Positions 7,197 to 13,771 of a DNA stretch of 13,771 nt are shown piece by piece. Position numbers and translations under genes: made by a program. Numbering within the stretch: position 1 is the first letter of the stretch; each line of letters begins with the position of its first letter. The DNA comes from Abiotrophia sp965245735. Lineage in GTDB: Bacteria > Bacillota > Bacilli > Lactobacillales > Aerococcaceae. The notes under the pieces are model-generated. The model saw nothing but the letters and a program-made list of their open reading frames with translations, was not told the origin of the DNA and ran no database searches. The DNA is taken from NCBI GenBank assembly GCA_965245735.1, contig CBDFAX010000040.1, positions 1 through 13,771 of the forward strand. The letters run 5' to 3'.

Positions 7197-8602
7197 TAGG
7201 CTCTCACCTCCTCATACATGGCCAAATAACCCTTGAGCATACGGTCATACTGATAATAACGTTGAACACGCTCCCGGCCAATGGCGCCCATTTTGAGCCG
7301 GTCTTCTTGCGAACGACACATGGCTTCCATGGCATCCGCCAAACCCTTCTGATAAGTTGGAGGTACAATGTAGCCGGCTATCCCTAAGTCATCACCTGGT
7401 CCGCCTTCTAACAGTTCTCGACAGCAGCCAACATCCGTTGTCACACAGGGACGCCCTGATGCCAGTGACTCTAAGACTGATAAGGGCTGAGCCTCCGAGA
7501 TACTAGTCAGAATGGTAAAGTCTAAGTTTTCCATATAGGAAACAATGTCCACCCGACCCGTAAAAATCACATTATCCAATTGCATTTGCTTAACCAAGTC
7601 ATAGCATTCTTGGGCATATTCCTCATCATCCACGCCACCCATAATATGGAGGCGGGCATTATCAAGACGGTTACTTAATTCGTAGAAAGCATAAAGCATG
7701 GTCTTAATGTCTTTAATAGGTGCCAGACGCACAACCGCTCCAATATCGACTACACCATCTGGAATCTTGGCAGGAACAGAAGCAAAGCGCTGGACATCGA
7801 TCCCATTCTCCACCACACGGCATCGTGCTGGATCACATCCAATCTCAATTTGAGTCAAACGCGCCTGGGTGAAAAGGCAAGAAATGATTTGGGCACGACT
7901 GTAAATAATATCCGATAACATGTAGAAAAACTTAATCCAGTGTTCCTTCATACTTGGTAACACCCAGTTGGAACGGATGATTTCTTCCTCCCGCTCCCGG
8001 GTATAGATACCGTGCTCACTCAACAGGATAGGCTTATCGTAGCGATATTGGCCTAAAAGCGCCAAAATACCACTATAGCCGGTTGAAATAGCATGATAGA
8101 CATCTGCCTGGGGCACAGACTGGCCTAAGAGGTAGAAGACGGGTAAAAGCATCGAGCGAATGGTATGGAAAACTTCAGCAAAAGCGTTATAGGCATATTG
8201 CTGTTCAACCATTTCCACCATCATCTCAAGGAAATTCTCACTCTGGAGGAAGTCAACAGGGTTCAGTTTCTTATCCTGATAGAGCTGGCAAAGCACCTGC
8301 CAATCAGGCCGGCCTGTCTCCATGACCTGTCTGAGTGCTTCTAGTTCTGGCGCCGTAAAATGATAATCAAAGAGTCGCTTACTTGGCGCCACATGTAGCG
8401 CATCATCTAGGAATACTTCATGGACTTCAACCACATTATCTGGTAACTGGTAGACAAATTGTCCTTTTGATTTGGACTTAGCCCCAATCACCCAGAGGAC
8501 AAATTCGTGTTGAGGCATATTTTGGATGTACTGATGCATCCAAGTTGAGACCCCACCATGGACATAAGGATAGCTTCCTTCTAAAATCAAACAAATTCTC
8601 AT
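7196..8602 (-). CDS. pelF: PelF-like glycosyltransferase (GT4, Pel polymerase)
   Basis: The 468-residue protein is cytosolic and of GT-B fold. It starts with MRICLILEGSYPYVHGGVST, the distinctive PelF glycine-rich N-terminus. LLSEHGIYTREREEEI (193-208) matches the PelF acceptor region, VVENGID (263-269) begins the C-terminal Rossmann domain, and SEAQPLSVLESLASGRP (369-385) holds the retaining GT4 E-X7-E motif (E370, E378). Established knowledge: PelF is the soluble UDP-sugar glycosyltransferase that polymerises the Pel backbone at the membrane with PelD, PelE and PelG. All expected motif elements are intact. The ATG lies 2 bases after the pelA stop. The UDP-sugar cannot be read from the sequence; Pel of other species contains N-acetylgalactosamine, but that is not proof here. 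Confidence 0.93.
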   Translation of the reverse strand: MRICLILEGSYPYVHGGVSTWMHQYIQNMPQHEFVLWVIGAKSKSKGQFVYQLPDNVVEVHEVFLDDALHVAPSKRLFDYHFTAPELEALRQVMETGRPDWQVLCQLYQDKKLNPVDFLQSENFLEMMVEMVEQQYAYNAFAEVFHTIRSMLLPVFYLLGQSVPQADVYHAISTGYSGILALLGQYRYDKPILLSEHGIYTREREEEIIRSNWVLPSMKEHWIKFFYMLSDIIYSRAQIISCLFTQARLTQIEIGCDPARCRVVENGIDVQRFASVPAKIPDGVVDIGAVVRLAPIKDIKTMLYAFYELSNRLDNARLHIMGGVDDEEYAQECYDLVKQMQLDNVIFTGRVDIVSYMENLDFTILTSISEAQPLSVLESLASGRPCVTTDVGCCRELLEGGPGDDLGIAGYIVPPTYQKGLADAMEAMCRSQEDRLKMGAIGRERVQRYYQYDRMLKGYLAMYEEVRA

Positions 8603-8604
8603 CC

Positions 8605-10437
8605 TTATTCTTCACTCCAGTCCATGCTTACTTTAGCCTGCGTTGCTTTCAAGAGATAGAGATTCCCCGTTAAATGCGTCAGGGTTCCACCATTTACATG
8701 ACTTCCTACTTGTCCTTCATTGATACGCACAAAGAGATAAACCTCATCATAGAAATGCTCAAAAGTCCATTGGATACCAGTAGAAGTCACTTCTTGCTTA
8801 GGTGCTAAAGCTGCATAACGCTGTACTGCCCCAGATAACTGTGAGCCTGTGAGGTCACGTAGACTTGGCGCTGATTCCTTGAGCCAGCTAATATAGTGTT
8901 CCAGGTTCTCCTTGAGAGTTCCCCAGCCTAGTTCAGCCCCTCGATCAGGATCCAAAGGATCATCCGGATGGATAAAGTGACTATTAACGAAATGCAGATT
9001 AAGCTCAGAGAAAGCCGCTAGCTGCATAAAATCATCAATTATCCCACCCGAAATAACACGAGGCTGTTCGACCATACCATCGGCAGCCCATTCAAATTCT
9101 TGTGCGTAGGCGAAATCCCCAGGGAAATAAGTACTGGCAATGGTTTTAACTTCCGGTATCTCGTGGGTCAATACTGCTCGACCTTCCGGTGACAAGACAT
9201 TGGAAGGTGGAACATAGACTGATTTTTCCACATTAGGGAAGAGTTGTTCATTAAAGCGAACTAATTCCTTCATGGCCGATATCATAGCGGATTCATCCCA
9301 GGTATTATAAGAGTAAACTCCTTTATAGTCTAAGCTCTTAGGTGAAAGAGGTTGGTGGTTATAACCATGATACCCAATTTCACCACCTGAACGCAGTAAC
9401 ATATTCCCAAAATAAACGAAACGGGCAATATCTTCCTGGTCATGAACTTGGCCAGAAGTGTCATCTTCGTAGTTTTCAATCGTAGCACCGGTATATTTAA
9501 TGCCAAATTTATCGACGAAACTTAGCATGTCTACCCACCAAATATTGGTGTAGAAGTCCGCCACATTGAGGTTATAGTCCCGCTTGACGTACTTACCATC
9601 ACCACTCGGTACTGGCGCTGGAAAATCATCCAGATAGAAGGCCGAGCCATTAATAACTGGATAACTTGAAACCTTGCCTAAAAGGCTAAAAGAAGCCGCA
9701 TAAAGCCCTCGTGTCACCTTGTTATAAATCCCGAAGTTATCAATCACAAATTTGCCTTTACCATAACGATGTTCCCAAATAAGAGGTAAGACCCCCTGAC
9801 CTTCCTTGCGACTGACAAGAACCTTGGCCTTGTCCGACAGGTCCACCTTAAGCGCTGAGTCAAAGGGTTCCTCAATCACATACTCTCGACCACCGCCAAT
9901 CATGAAGTCTGCTTCTACGTAAAATTTGTCTACTAGTCCAAGGTCAGCTTGAGACTGTTCAATCCCAAGCGCCTGTTCAATTAAGGATAGGCGACTAGAT
10001 TTTTGAAGGGTCAAGGCAAATTGAGCATAGCCCCCTGCCTCTACCCAGTCTCTTAAAGCTACGAGCTCATCATCTAAATCATCTAACTCAGAAATCAACA
10101 TCACGACCTTCTCGTAGCCAGACAAATCCGGAAAAGAATCCTTGGCAATATCAATCTGCTTGTAGCCAACCTTCATATCTTTAAGAATCTGTTGGAATTG
10201 CTCCTTGGCTAAGTTACTAGAGGGATCGCGGCTATCCGTCACAACCAGTGTATTAACCGGCACTTGTGCTTGGGCTTGATCTGCTGTCACAATGGGACCA
10301 GTTAAGTAAGTAAAGGGTTGTTTTTGGACTTGATAGCCAATCCCTTGACGTTCAATAAACAAAGCCGTAGCCAGGACCAAAAAGCCAATGAAGACTAAGA
10401 CTAGGCCTCTATATCTGAAATGTTGCCATTTTTTCAT
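8605..10437 (-). CDS. pelA: PelA-like membrane-anchored polysaccharide deacetylase (DUF2194)
   Basis: The protein is 610 residues from the chosen ATG. An N-terminal membrane helix (about 13-27) anchors an external body. Residues 60-260 form an alpha/beta domain resembling the non-catalytic flavodoxin/amidotransferase-like domain of PelA-type proteins (LVVTDSRDP, then VVMLISELDDLD, then GKGKFVIDNFG). Residues 263-525 are a polysaccharide-deacetylase domain: FYLDDFPAP (267-275, D270 and D271) and GYHGYNH (355-361, H357 and H361) supply the metal ligands. VYVPPSN (407-413) and FVNSHFIHPDD (483-493) complete the site. A beta-rich tail follows. Unlike Pseudomonas PelA there is no N-terminal glycosidase domain. 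The frame remains open to 10518, but the 10437 start has AGGGGGG close upstream, falls 10 bases after the pelE stop, and places the membrane helix properly. Likely role: partial deacetylation of the exported polymer. Confidence 0.86.
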   Translation of the reverse strand: MKKWQHFRYRGLVLVFIGFLVLATALFIERQGIGYQVQKQPFTYLTGPIVTADQAQAQVPVNTLVVTDSRDPSSNLAKEQFQQILKDMKVGYKQIDIAKDSFPDLSGYEKVVMLISELDDLDDELVALRDWVEAGGYAQFALTLQKSSRLSLIEQALGIEQSQADLGLVDKFYVEADFMIGGGREYVIEEPFDSALKVDLSDKAKVLVSRKEGQGVLPLIWEHRYGKGKFVIDNFGIYNKVTRGLYAASFSLLGKVSSYPVINGSAFYLDDFPAPVPSGDGKYVKRDYNLNVADFYTNIWWVDMLSFVDKFGIKYTGATIENYEDDTSGQVHDQEDIARFVYFGNMLLRSGGEIGYHGYNHQPLSPKSLDYKGVYSYNTWDESAMISAMKELVRFNEQLFPNVEKSVYVPPSNVLSPEGRAVLTHEIPEVKTIASTYFPGDFAYAQEFEWAADGMVEQPRVISGGIIDDFMQLAAFSELNLHFVNSHFIHPDDPLDPDRGAELGWGTLKENLEHYISWLKESAPSLRDLTGSQLSGAVQRYAALAPKQEVTSTGIQWTFEHFYDEVYLFVRINEGQVGSHVNGGTLTHLTGNLYLLKATQAKVSMDWSEE

Positions 10438-10447
10438 GCAATCCCCC

Positions 10448-11374
10448 CTATGCTTGAAGTCGCCAAGAGTCAATAATTTGGCGATTATGGCGTGACAAAT
10501 AGACTTGTCGTGTCTCAATATCTTGGTAGAATTGCTGCAAACCTAATCGATCACCTTGAGCGACCAAGGCCTGAAACTGAAAGACACGATAAGCTTCTTC
10601 CATTGGCCATTGAACTTGGCAGTAATCCAAGATTTGGCGCAGGCGCTGTCCTTCTCCTAGCGCTAAATACTGACCGCCTAACCGAAGATAGTCCTTTAAT
10701 TCATGGCTAATCGCCACTTTACGCCGCAATAAATCAATATATTGGCGTCGTGAGCTTTCAGCAAACTTACCAGCTACTAGGCCAGATACTAAATAGTCTT
10801 CTAGCGCTAGACAGAGCTGTTCAAGAGTCGTGATATCATCCGGTTGTTTAAGCAATTCTTGCTTAAGTTCTTGTATCTTTAAATCATATTCCTTATGTAA
10901 CTCAGCTAGCATAACCGTCGCATAATGGACTACTTCCACGTCTTCATTCATACGCGCTTGTTGCAACAAAGCGACGACATTGCTTGGCTGGTCTTTGAGC
11001 ATACTCATAGTCAATTCGCGCTTGATAGCTGAATCATTGAGTAAAAGTGCTTCTTCAATCGGCACCCATAAGCGCACATCCTCAGATGATTGCAGAGAAA
11101 TCGGTGCTTGGTCTTCTTCATCCGATAGCTGCTCGTCCATATCCTGAGCGCTTGCTTCCTGCTGACTCACCACAATAGACTGGAAGTCTTCACGACTATA
11201 CATGCGCCAGTAGACTAAAGCCACCGATAATGGGCCTAAGTATGGTATTAAAAGGATTGGTAGCCATAAAATTGGATGTAAGGTAACCTTGTGGGCCTGC
11301 ATTTGCCGATAGAGGCCGTAAGCTAGGATGCCGTGTCCTAGTAATAAGACAAGCAAAATTAAGGTCGGTAGCAT
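10448..11374 (-). CDS. pelE: PelE-like membrane protein with helical repeats
   Basis: The protein has 308 residues. Two N-terminal hydrophobic helices (3-21 and 35-56) are followed by an acidic linker (70-100). The short motif VPIEEALLLND (104-114) is characteristic of PelE homologs. Then comes an all-helical C-terminus: a HEAT-like pair at about 130-160 and TPR-like helices to the end. Established knowledge: PelE is an inner-membrane partner of the Pel synthase complex, thought to mediate protein contacts with PelD and PelF. An AAGGGGAG site precedes the ATG at 11374, which starts 41 bases after the pelD stop. Recognition relies on domain layout, the motif and position between pelD and pelA. 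Confidence 0.82.
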   Translation of the reverse strand: MLPTLILLVLLLGHGILAYGLYRQMQAHKVTLHPILWLPILLIPYLGPLSVALVYWRMYSREDFQSIVVSQQEASAQDMDEQLSDEEDQAPISLQSSEDVRLWVPIEEALLLNDSAIKRELTMSMLKDQPSNVVALLQQARMNEDVEVVHYATVMLAELHKEYDLKIQELKQELLKQPDDITTLEQLCLALEDYLVSGLVAGKFAESSRRQYIDLLRRKVAISHELKDYLRLGGQYLALGEGQRLRQILDYCQVQWPMEEAYRVFQFQALVAQGDRLGLQQFYQDIETRQVYLSRHNRQIIDSWRLQA

Positions 11375-11415
11375 AATGGTCTCCCCTTCTTTTCTTTCTT
11401 GCTAGTTGCCATCAA

Positions 11416-13185
11416 TTAGCGCTTATTAACTTCCAGAGCATGCTGGAAAGCTATTTCAATTAAGCCAAAGATAACGCGGAGTTGGTTATAATGAGCCAAA
11501 TCCATCGGATCTAACTGGCCTTCTTGTAAACCGATGACAATGACTAACTGACCATGATAGCGTAAGCCTGCAACATAATGTGGCAAATTTGGTTCTAGTT
11601 GCCGATTAAGCCAAAGCTCCCCCGACATTAAGGGCTCCGTCAAATGACCAAGTGCCCCATCTAAGAGTGGGTTAGTTAAGGTCCGACTTAGGCCTGGTAC
11701 TGCCGCTAATTGGTTGGCTCCCGTTACCTGATAAAAAACTAAGGCCATTGGATCTACTAATTCTACTAGTAGTTCTTGAGCTACTTTAAGTACCGCTTCC
11801 GGTGTTGCTTGGTTGAGTCTCTCCACCCAACTATATAATCGGCCATAGGAATCCCGCCGTCCCATAATTTGCTTTTTCAAACTGGATTTTTCAAGTAGCA
11901 TATCGCGATAGAGTTGGCGCACCAAATGTCCCTTATCCCGCAGCAACTGGTTCTCTCTGGATAAGACTGCTTTGTCATGCAAGGCCTCCGCCCGCAAACG
12001 GCCTACCATTGCCCCTGTCACCAGGTAGACCACAAAAGGTACCCAGTTAAGCGGGTCATAGAACAAGGTAATCCAGTTATTACCGGAAGTAATGTAAATG
12101 TAGAGCAGGCCAATAGTCGATAAACTAGCTGCCAATAGCCCCATCGAAATACCGCCCGTCATGGCCATCATCACAATGAAAAGCAAGCGAACGTCAATCA
12201 CCCGGAATTGTTGTTGGTTTCTTAATAAAAGTGCAAAGACTTCCGATAAGCAAAATAAGAGCAAGAGTTCGAGTATACCTACTATCGTCGGATGTAGGCC
12301 CATCCAAGTCTTCAAGTCCTGCCACCAAGCAAAGATGGACGTATTTACTTTGTCTATGTAGGATTCTTTTAAAATCCATTGCCAGTCTTCAAGTGGATTC
12401 AACTGCGGGAACCAACCATAGCGTGACCGTAGTGAAGGTTCCGTCACCTGGCTAGCATCAACTTGTTGCAAATTACCTTTGGCAAAGCTGATTGGCACCT
12501 TCGGTTGTAAGTGATGCATGCTTAAGGCTAAATCTTGATAGGTCAATTTAAAGCTATTTGGCACCAGTAAGAGTTCTGATTCATCCGTCCAATCATCCAA
12601 AACCTTATGCAATAGGCTGGCCAAATCATGAATATGTAAGAAGAGGAAATCACTCTCTCGATTTTCTTTGAAGCGTGCAGGCTTACCGGTAGCCCATTGG
12701 CTAAGAATCCGATCCAAATAGTCAGGCAATAACTGGTCTGCATAGAGATGTGGCAGACGAATGACTTTGATTGCTACTCCATGGTCATGCCCCTCGAACA
12801 AACAGAGTTGCTCATAACTTTGTGCCAATTGAGTTCCCTGTTGCTTATCTTGGTAACCAGCTTGTGGACCCTCCAAATAACAAAAGCGCTGAATTTTATG
12901 GGTCTTACAAGCCGTTAGCAACTGTTGAAGTGATTCTCCTTCCCCAACTTCCTGGGAATGCAAGGTTAGGAAATTAGAGAAGAAGACTACTTGGTCAATA
13001 TCGTAGGTCTCAAAAATCTCCTCCAAGGCCCAGTCCTTATTATCAGGAGATAGCACCGTCAAACGTTGGCGATAGGAAGATTTTAGATCGCAGGCTCCCA
13101 AAATAATGACACGCATGTCGGGAAAGGCTTCTTGGATAAATTCTCGCGTCAGGTACCGCGTGTTTCCAGTTACAAGTATGTTCAT
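11416..13185 (-). CDS. pelD: PelD-like membrane regulator: degenerate SDR + 4 TM + GAF, no GGDEF
   Basis: The 589-residue protein has three parts. Residues 1-275 follow an extended-SDR (NAD-dependent epimerase) pattern: MNILVTGNT at the start, VVFFSNF, FCYLEG, and VIRLPHLYAD in the substrate half. The nucleotide loop is TGNTRYLT instead of TGxTGxxG, and no Tyr-X3-Lys is seen; the aligned segment is GTQLAQSYE (117-125). So it is probably not an active epimerase. Residues 300-396 hold four membrane helices, then a charged coiled-coil-like stretch (398-440). Residues 448-580 form a GAF-like domain, and the protein stops there. Established knowledge: PelD of Pseudomonas has 4 TM, GAF and a degenerate GGDEF that binds cyclic-di-GMP; here the GGDEF is absent. 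First gene of the operon; GAGGGG lies 12 bases before the ATG. Inference: the SDR part acts as a sensor or scaffold. Confidence 0.84.
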   Translation of the reverse strand: MNILVTGNTRYLTREFIQEAFPDMRVIILGACDLKSSYRQRLTVLSPDNKDWALEEIFETYDIDQVVFFSNFLTLHSQEVGEGESLQQLLTACKTHKIQRFCYLEGPQAGYQDKQQGTQLAQSYEQLCLFEGHDHGVAIKVIRLPHLYADQLLPDYLDRILSQWATGKPARFKENRESDFLFLHIHDLASLLHKVLDDWTDESELLLVPNSFKLTYQDLALSMHHLQPKVPISFAKGNLQQVDASQVTEPSLRSRYGWFPQLNPLEDWQWILKESYIDKVNTSIFAWWQDLKTWMGLHPTIVGILELLLLFCLSEVFALLLRNQQQFRVIDVRLLFIVMMAMTGGISMGLLAASLSTIGLLYIYITSGNNWITLFYDPLNWVPFVVYLVTGAMVGRLRAEALHDKAVLSRENQLLRDKGHLVRQLYRDMLLEKSSLKKQIMGRRDSYGRLYSWVERLNQATPEAVLKVAQELLVELVDPMALVFYQVTGANQLAAVPGLSRTLTNPLLDGALGHLTEPLMSGELWLNRQLEPNLPHYVAGLRYHGQLVIVIGLQEGQLDPMDLAHYNQLRVIFGLIEIAFQHALEVNKR

Positions 13186-13303
13186 GATTGTTTCTTACCC
13201 CTCGAATTTCTTTTGTGGCAGCGTCTCTTTGTAATTGCCGAAACCGCCTATAATCATCACAATATAAATAGAAATGAATTTGTAAGTTATAAGACGGAAT
13301 TAC

Positions 13304-13342
13304 AAAATAAAATCTTAGATGCTTGTCTTTATGCACCTAGAT
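13304..13342 (-). promoter_or_regulatory. Terminator-like hairpin (attenuator) in the pel leader
   Basis: Between the promoter and pelD, ATCTAGGTGC (13342-13333) pairs with GCATCTAAGAT (13322-13312) on the minus strand. The stem is 10 bp with one G-U pair and one bulged A, around a 10-base loop. The RNA then reads UUUAUUUUG, a U tract as in intrinsic terminators. About 120 bases still separate it from the pelD start codon, so it sits where a transcription attenuator would. A weak alternative pairing (ACCU near the transcript start with AGGU in the left arm, 4 bp) could open it. The stem is AU-rich and only moderately stable. Confidence 0.45.
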
Positions 13343-13366
13343 AGCCCCTGCCCTCAGGTCGGCCCT

Positions 13367-13394
13367 ATTATATCATTCTATAAATGTAGGTCAA
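13367..13394 (-). promoter_or_regulatory. Main sigma-A promoter of the pel operon
   Basis: On the minus strand TTGACC (13394-13389, 5 of 6 to consensus) and a perfect TATAAT (13372-13367) are separated by 16 bases; shifting the -35 by one gives TTTGAC with 17. Transcription would begin around 13360, leaving a leader of roughly 175 bases before pelD. It is the best promoter-like match upstream of the operon, and no comparable promoter is evident in the short gaps within it. Confidence 0.8.
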
Positions 13395-13405
13395 AGGTTA
13401 TCTCC

Positions 13406-13430
13406 TTTTGGTAGCGGGTCGTTACCAAAA
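13406..13430. promoter_or_regulatory. 25-base dyad next to the pel promoter, likely operator
   Basis: TTTTGGTA (13406-13413) and TACCAAAA (13423-13430) are perfect inverted repeats, and the CG dinucleotides at 13415-13416 and 13420-13421 continue the symmetry. Ten of eleven positions per half-site therefore match around a 3-base centre. It begins 12 bases upstream of the -35 box. As RNA it would lie upstream of the transcript, so its role is at DNA level. The spacing and symmetry suit a dimeric helix-turn-helix regulator, acting as activator or repressor; I cannot name the family. Confidence 0.6.
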
Positions 13431-13526
13431 AGTAATCCTCTCGTAACAAATTTGCCCGCTTTTTTGGTGATTTCATCACAACCTTACTATATCCTCACTT
13501 TTCTCTCATAATCCATTTTGTAACCG

Positions 13527-13556
13527 TTGTCTTCTTTTTGACCGAAACTTTATACT
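13527..13556 (+). promoter_or_regulatory. Possible divergent plus-strand promoter
   Basis: TTGTCT (13527-13532, 4 of 6) and TATACT (13551-13556, 5 of 6) are separated by 18 bases. Transcription would run toward the right edge, where an open frame begins at 13683. In AT-rich DNA such matches arise by chance, so this is only a candidate. Confidence 0.25.
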
Positions 13557-13568
13557 ATCTAAAATTGC

Positions 13569-13710
13569 ATTGGCATTTACAAGATACCTTAATTCTATTT
13601 TTGATAGCGTCAAAATAATATCTATCATTTGAATACTAAGAATCTAATGGAACAATTTTTTGTTCCAACTATTAATAAATAAATGGAGATGTCTGTTTAT
13701 AAATGCCAAT
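13569..13710. repeat. Widely spaced 11-base inverted repeat
   Basis: ATTGGCATTTA (13569-13579) is the exact inverse complement of TAAATGCCAAT (13700-13710). A partial third copy, AAATGCCA, is at 13733-13740 in the same orientation as the second. The two perfect copies flank the 13648-13667 dyad. They could be paired binding sites for DNA looping or a mobile-DNA remnant; chance is also possible in AT-rich sequence. Confidence 0.3.
13648..13667. repeat. 20-base palindromic site in the upstream region
   Basis: TGGAACAA (13648-13655) and TTGTTCCA (13660-13667) are perfect 8-base inverted repeats around TTTT. No U tract follows on either strand, so it is more likely a protein-binding site than a terminator. 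It differs from the 13406-13430 dyad, so a second regulator would be implied if it is functional, perhaps for a gene to the right of the window. Confidence 0.4.
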
Positions 13711-13771
13711 CTTATTATCCTGCCGTAAGTAGAAATGCCATAATGAATTTAAAATCAAGACAAGTTTCAAC
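13683..13771 (+). CDS. Possible 5' end of an unrecognised gene, cut by the window
   Basis: An ATG at 13683 directly follows an in-frame TAA and opens a frame of 29 complete codons to the window end without a stop (MEMSVYKCQSYYPAVSRN..., with a second Met at position 3). No good ribosome binding site lies before it; the nearest purine-rich sequence, GGAG, abuts the second ATG. The fragment matches no family I recognise. It may be a real gene start or a chance open frame. Confidence 0.2.
   Translation, partial: MEMSVYKCQSYYPAVSRNAIMNLKSRQVS

Larger units (their letters stand above)
13186..13771. other. AT-rich control region upstream of the pel operon
   Basis: This 586-base stretch is clearly richer in A and T than the coding DNA and carries no convincing complete gene on either strand. 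It holds, from the pelD side outward, a 5' leader with a terminator-like hairpin, the main minus-strand promoter, a 25-base dyad next to the -35 box, a small GTGAT/ATCAC hairpin (about 13466-13480), a possible divergent promoter, a 20-base dyad, a long-range inverted repeat and a short open plus-strand frame at the edge. These are listed separately. Confidence 0.7.

Noticed and set aside
10438..10518. N-terminal extension of the PelA-like protein to an ATG at 10518
   Set aside because: It would overlap pelE by 71 bases, has no ribosome binding site, and would put 27 non-signal residues before the membrane anchor; the 10437 start has AGGGGGG.
11401..11420. Small hairpin between pelD and pelE (GCTAGTTG/CAATTAGC) as a terminator
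   Set aside because: On the transcribed strand it has a mismatch and is followed by a purine-rich AAGAAAGAAAAG stretch, not a U tract.
13043..13336. A 97-codon minus-strand open frame overlapping the pelD start
   Set aside because: It is out of frame with pelD, lies over the leader hairpin, has no ribosome binding site, and its composition (many His, Arg, Tyr) is unlike a folded protein; a chance frame.
13186..13360. A cyclic-di-GMP or cyclic-di-AMP riboswitch in the leader
   Set aside because: I looked for the conserved core elements of these classes and did not see them; only a simple hairpin with a U tract is supported.
1..13771. CRISPR array, tRNA, rRNA, insertion sequence or prophage genes
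   Set aside because: No regularly spaced repeats, tRNA-like cloverleaf with CCA context, transposase or integrase motifs were seen.

Overview
The window looks like chromosomal DNA of a low-to-mid-GC Gram-positive bacterium, most likely in the Lactobacillales and possibly an Aerococcaceae-like lineage. I base this on strong AGGAGG-type ribosome binding sites, sigma-A-type promoters, short intergenic gaps, a lipobox lipoprotein, a cleavable signal peptide, and the absence of any outer-membrane component in an exopolysaccharide locus that carries PelB and PelC in Gram-negatives. The genus is an inference.

Left edge (1-350): the 3' end of a plus-strand plsC-like acyltransferase gene ends at a perfect-palindrome terminator. 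It faces a second hairpin that ends the minus-strand transcripts. Next is nth (363-995, minus), an endonuclease III with its own promoter. It has lost all four cysteines of the usual C-terminal iron-sulfur cluster.

Main region (1076-13185): nine genes on the minus strand, tightly packed or overlapping, read from right to left. They form a Gram-positive Pel-type exopolysaccharide operon. The first five are a PelD-like membrane protein (degenerate SDR domain + 4 TM + GAF, no GGDEF), PelE-like, a PelA-like deacetylase (DUF2194 type), PelF glycosyltransferase and PelG transporter. The last four are an accessory module: a CotH-family kinase-like lipoprotein, a VTC-domain (polyphosphate polymerase-like) protein, a DUF4956 membrane protein, and a secreted DUF4832-type glycosidase-like protein. 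Overlaps or gaps of 1 to 41 bases suggest one transcript with translational coupling.

Right edge (13186-13771): an AT-rich control region. A near-consensus minus-strand promoter (TTGACC, 16-base spacer, TATAAT) gives a leader of about 175 bases. The leader contains a terminator-like hairpin. A 25-base dyad lies just upstream of the -35 box. Further out are a second dyad and a widely spaced inverted repeat. A short open frame runs off the window end on the plus strand.

Working model: PelF polymerises a UDP-sugar at the inner face of the membrane with PelD, PelE and PelG. PelG exports the chain and the PelA-like protein deacetylates it outside. The DUF4832 protein may trim it. The most interesting part is the CotH-VTC-DUF4956 trio inside the same operon. 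It suggests that polyphosphate or phosphoryl transfer is coupled to the exported polymer or the cell surface. Because PelD lacks the GGDEF domain, the usual cyclic-di-GMP control cannot operate here, so control probably occurs at transcription and/or through the SDR and GAF domains.
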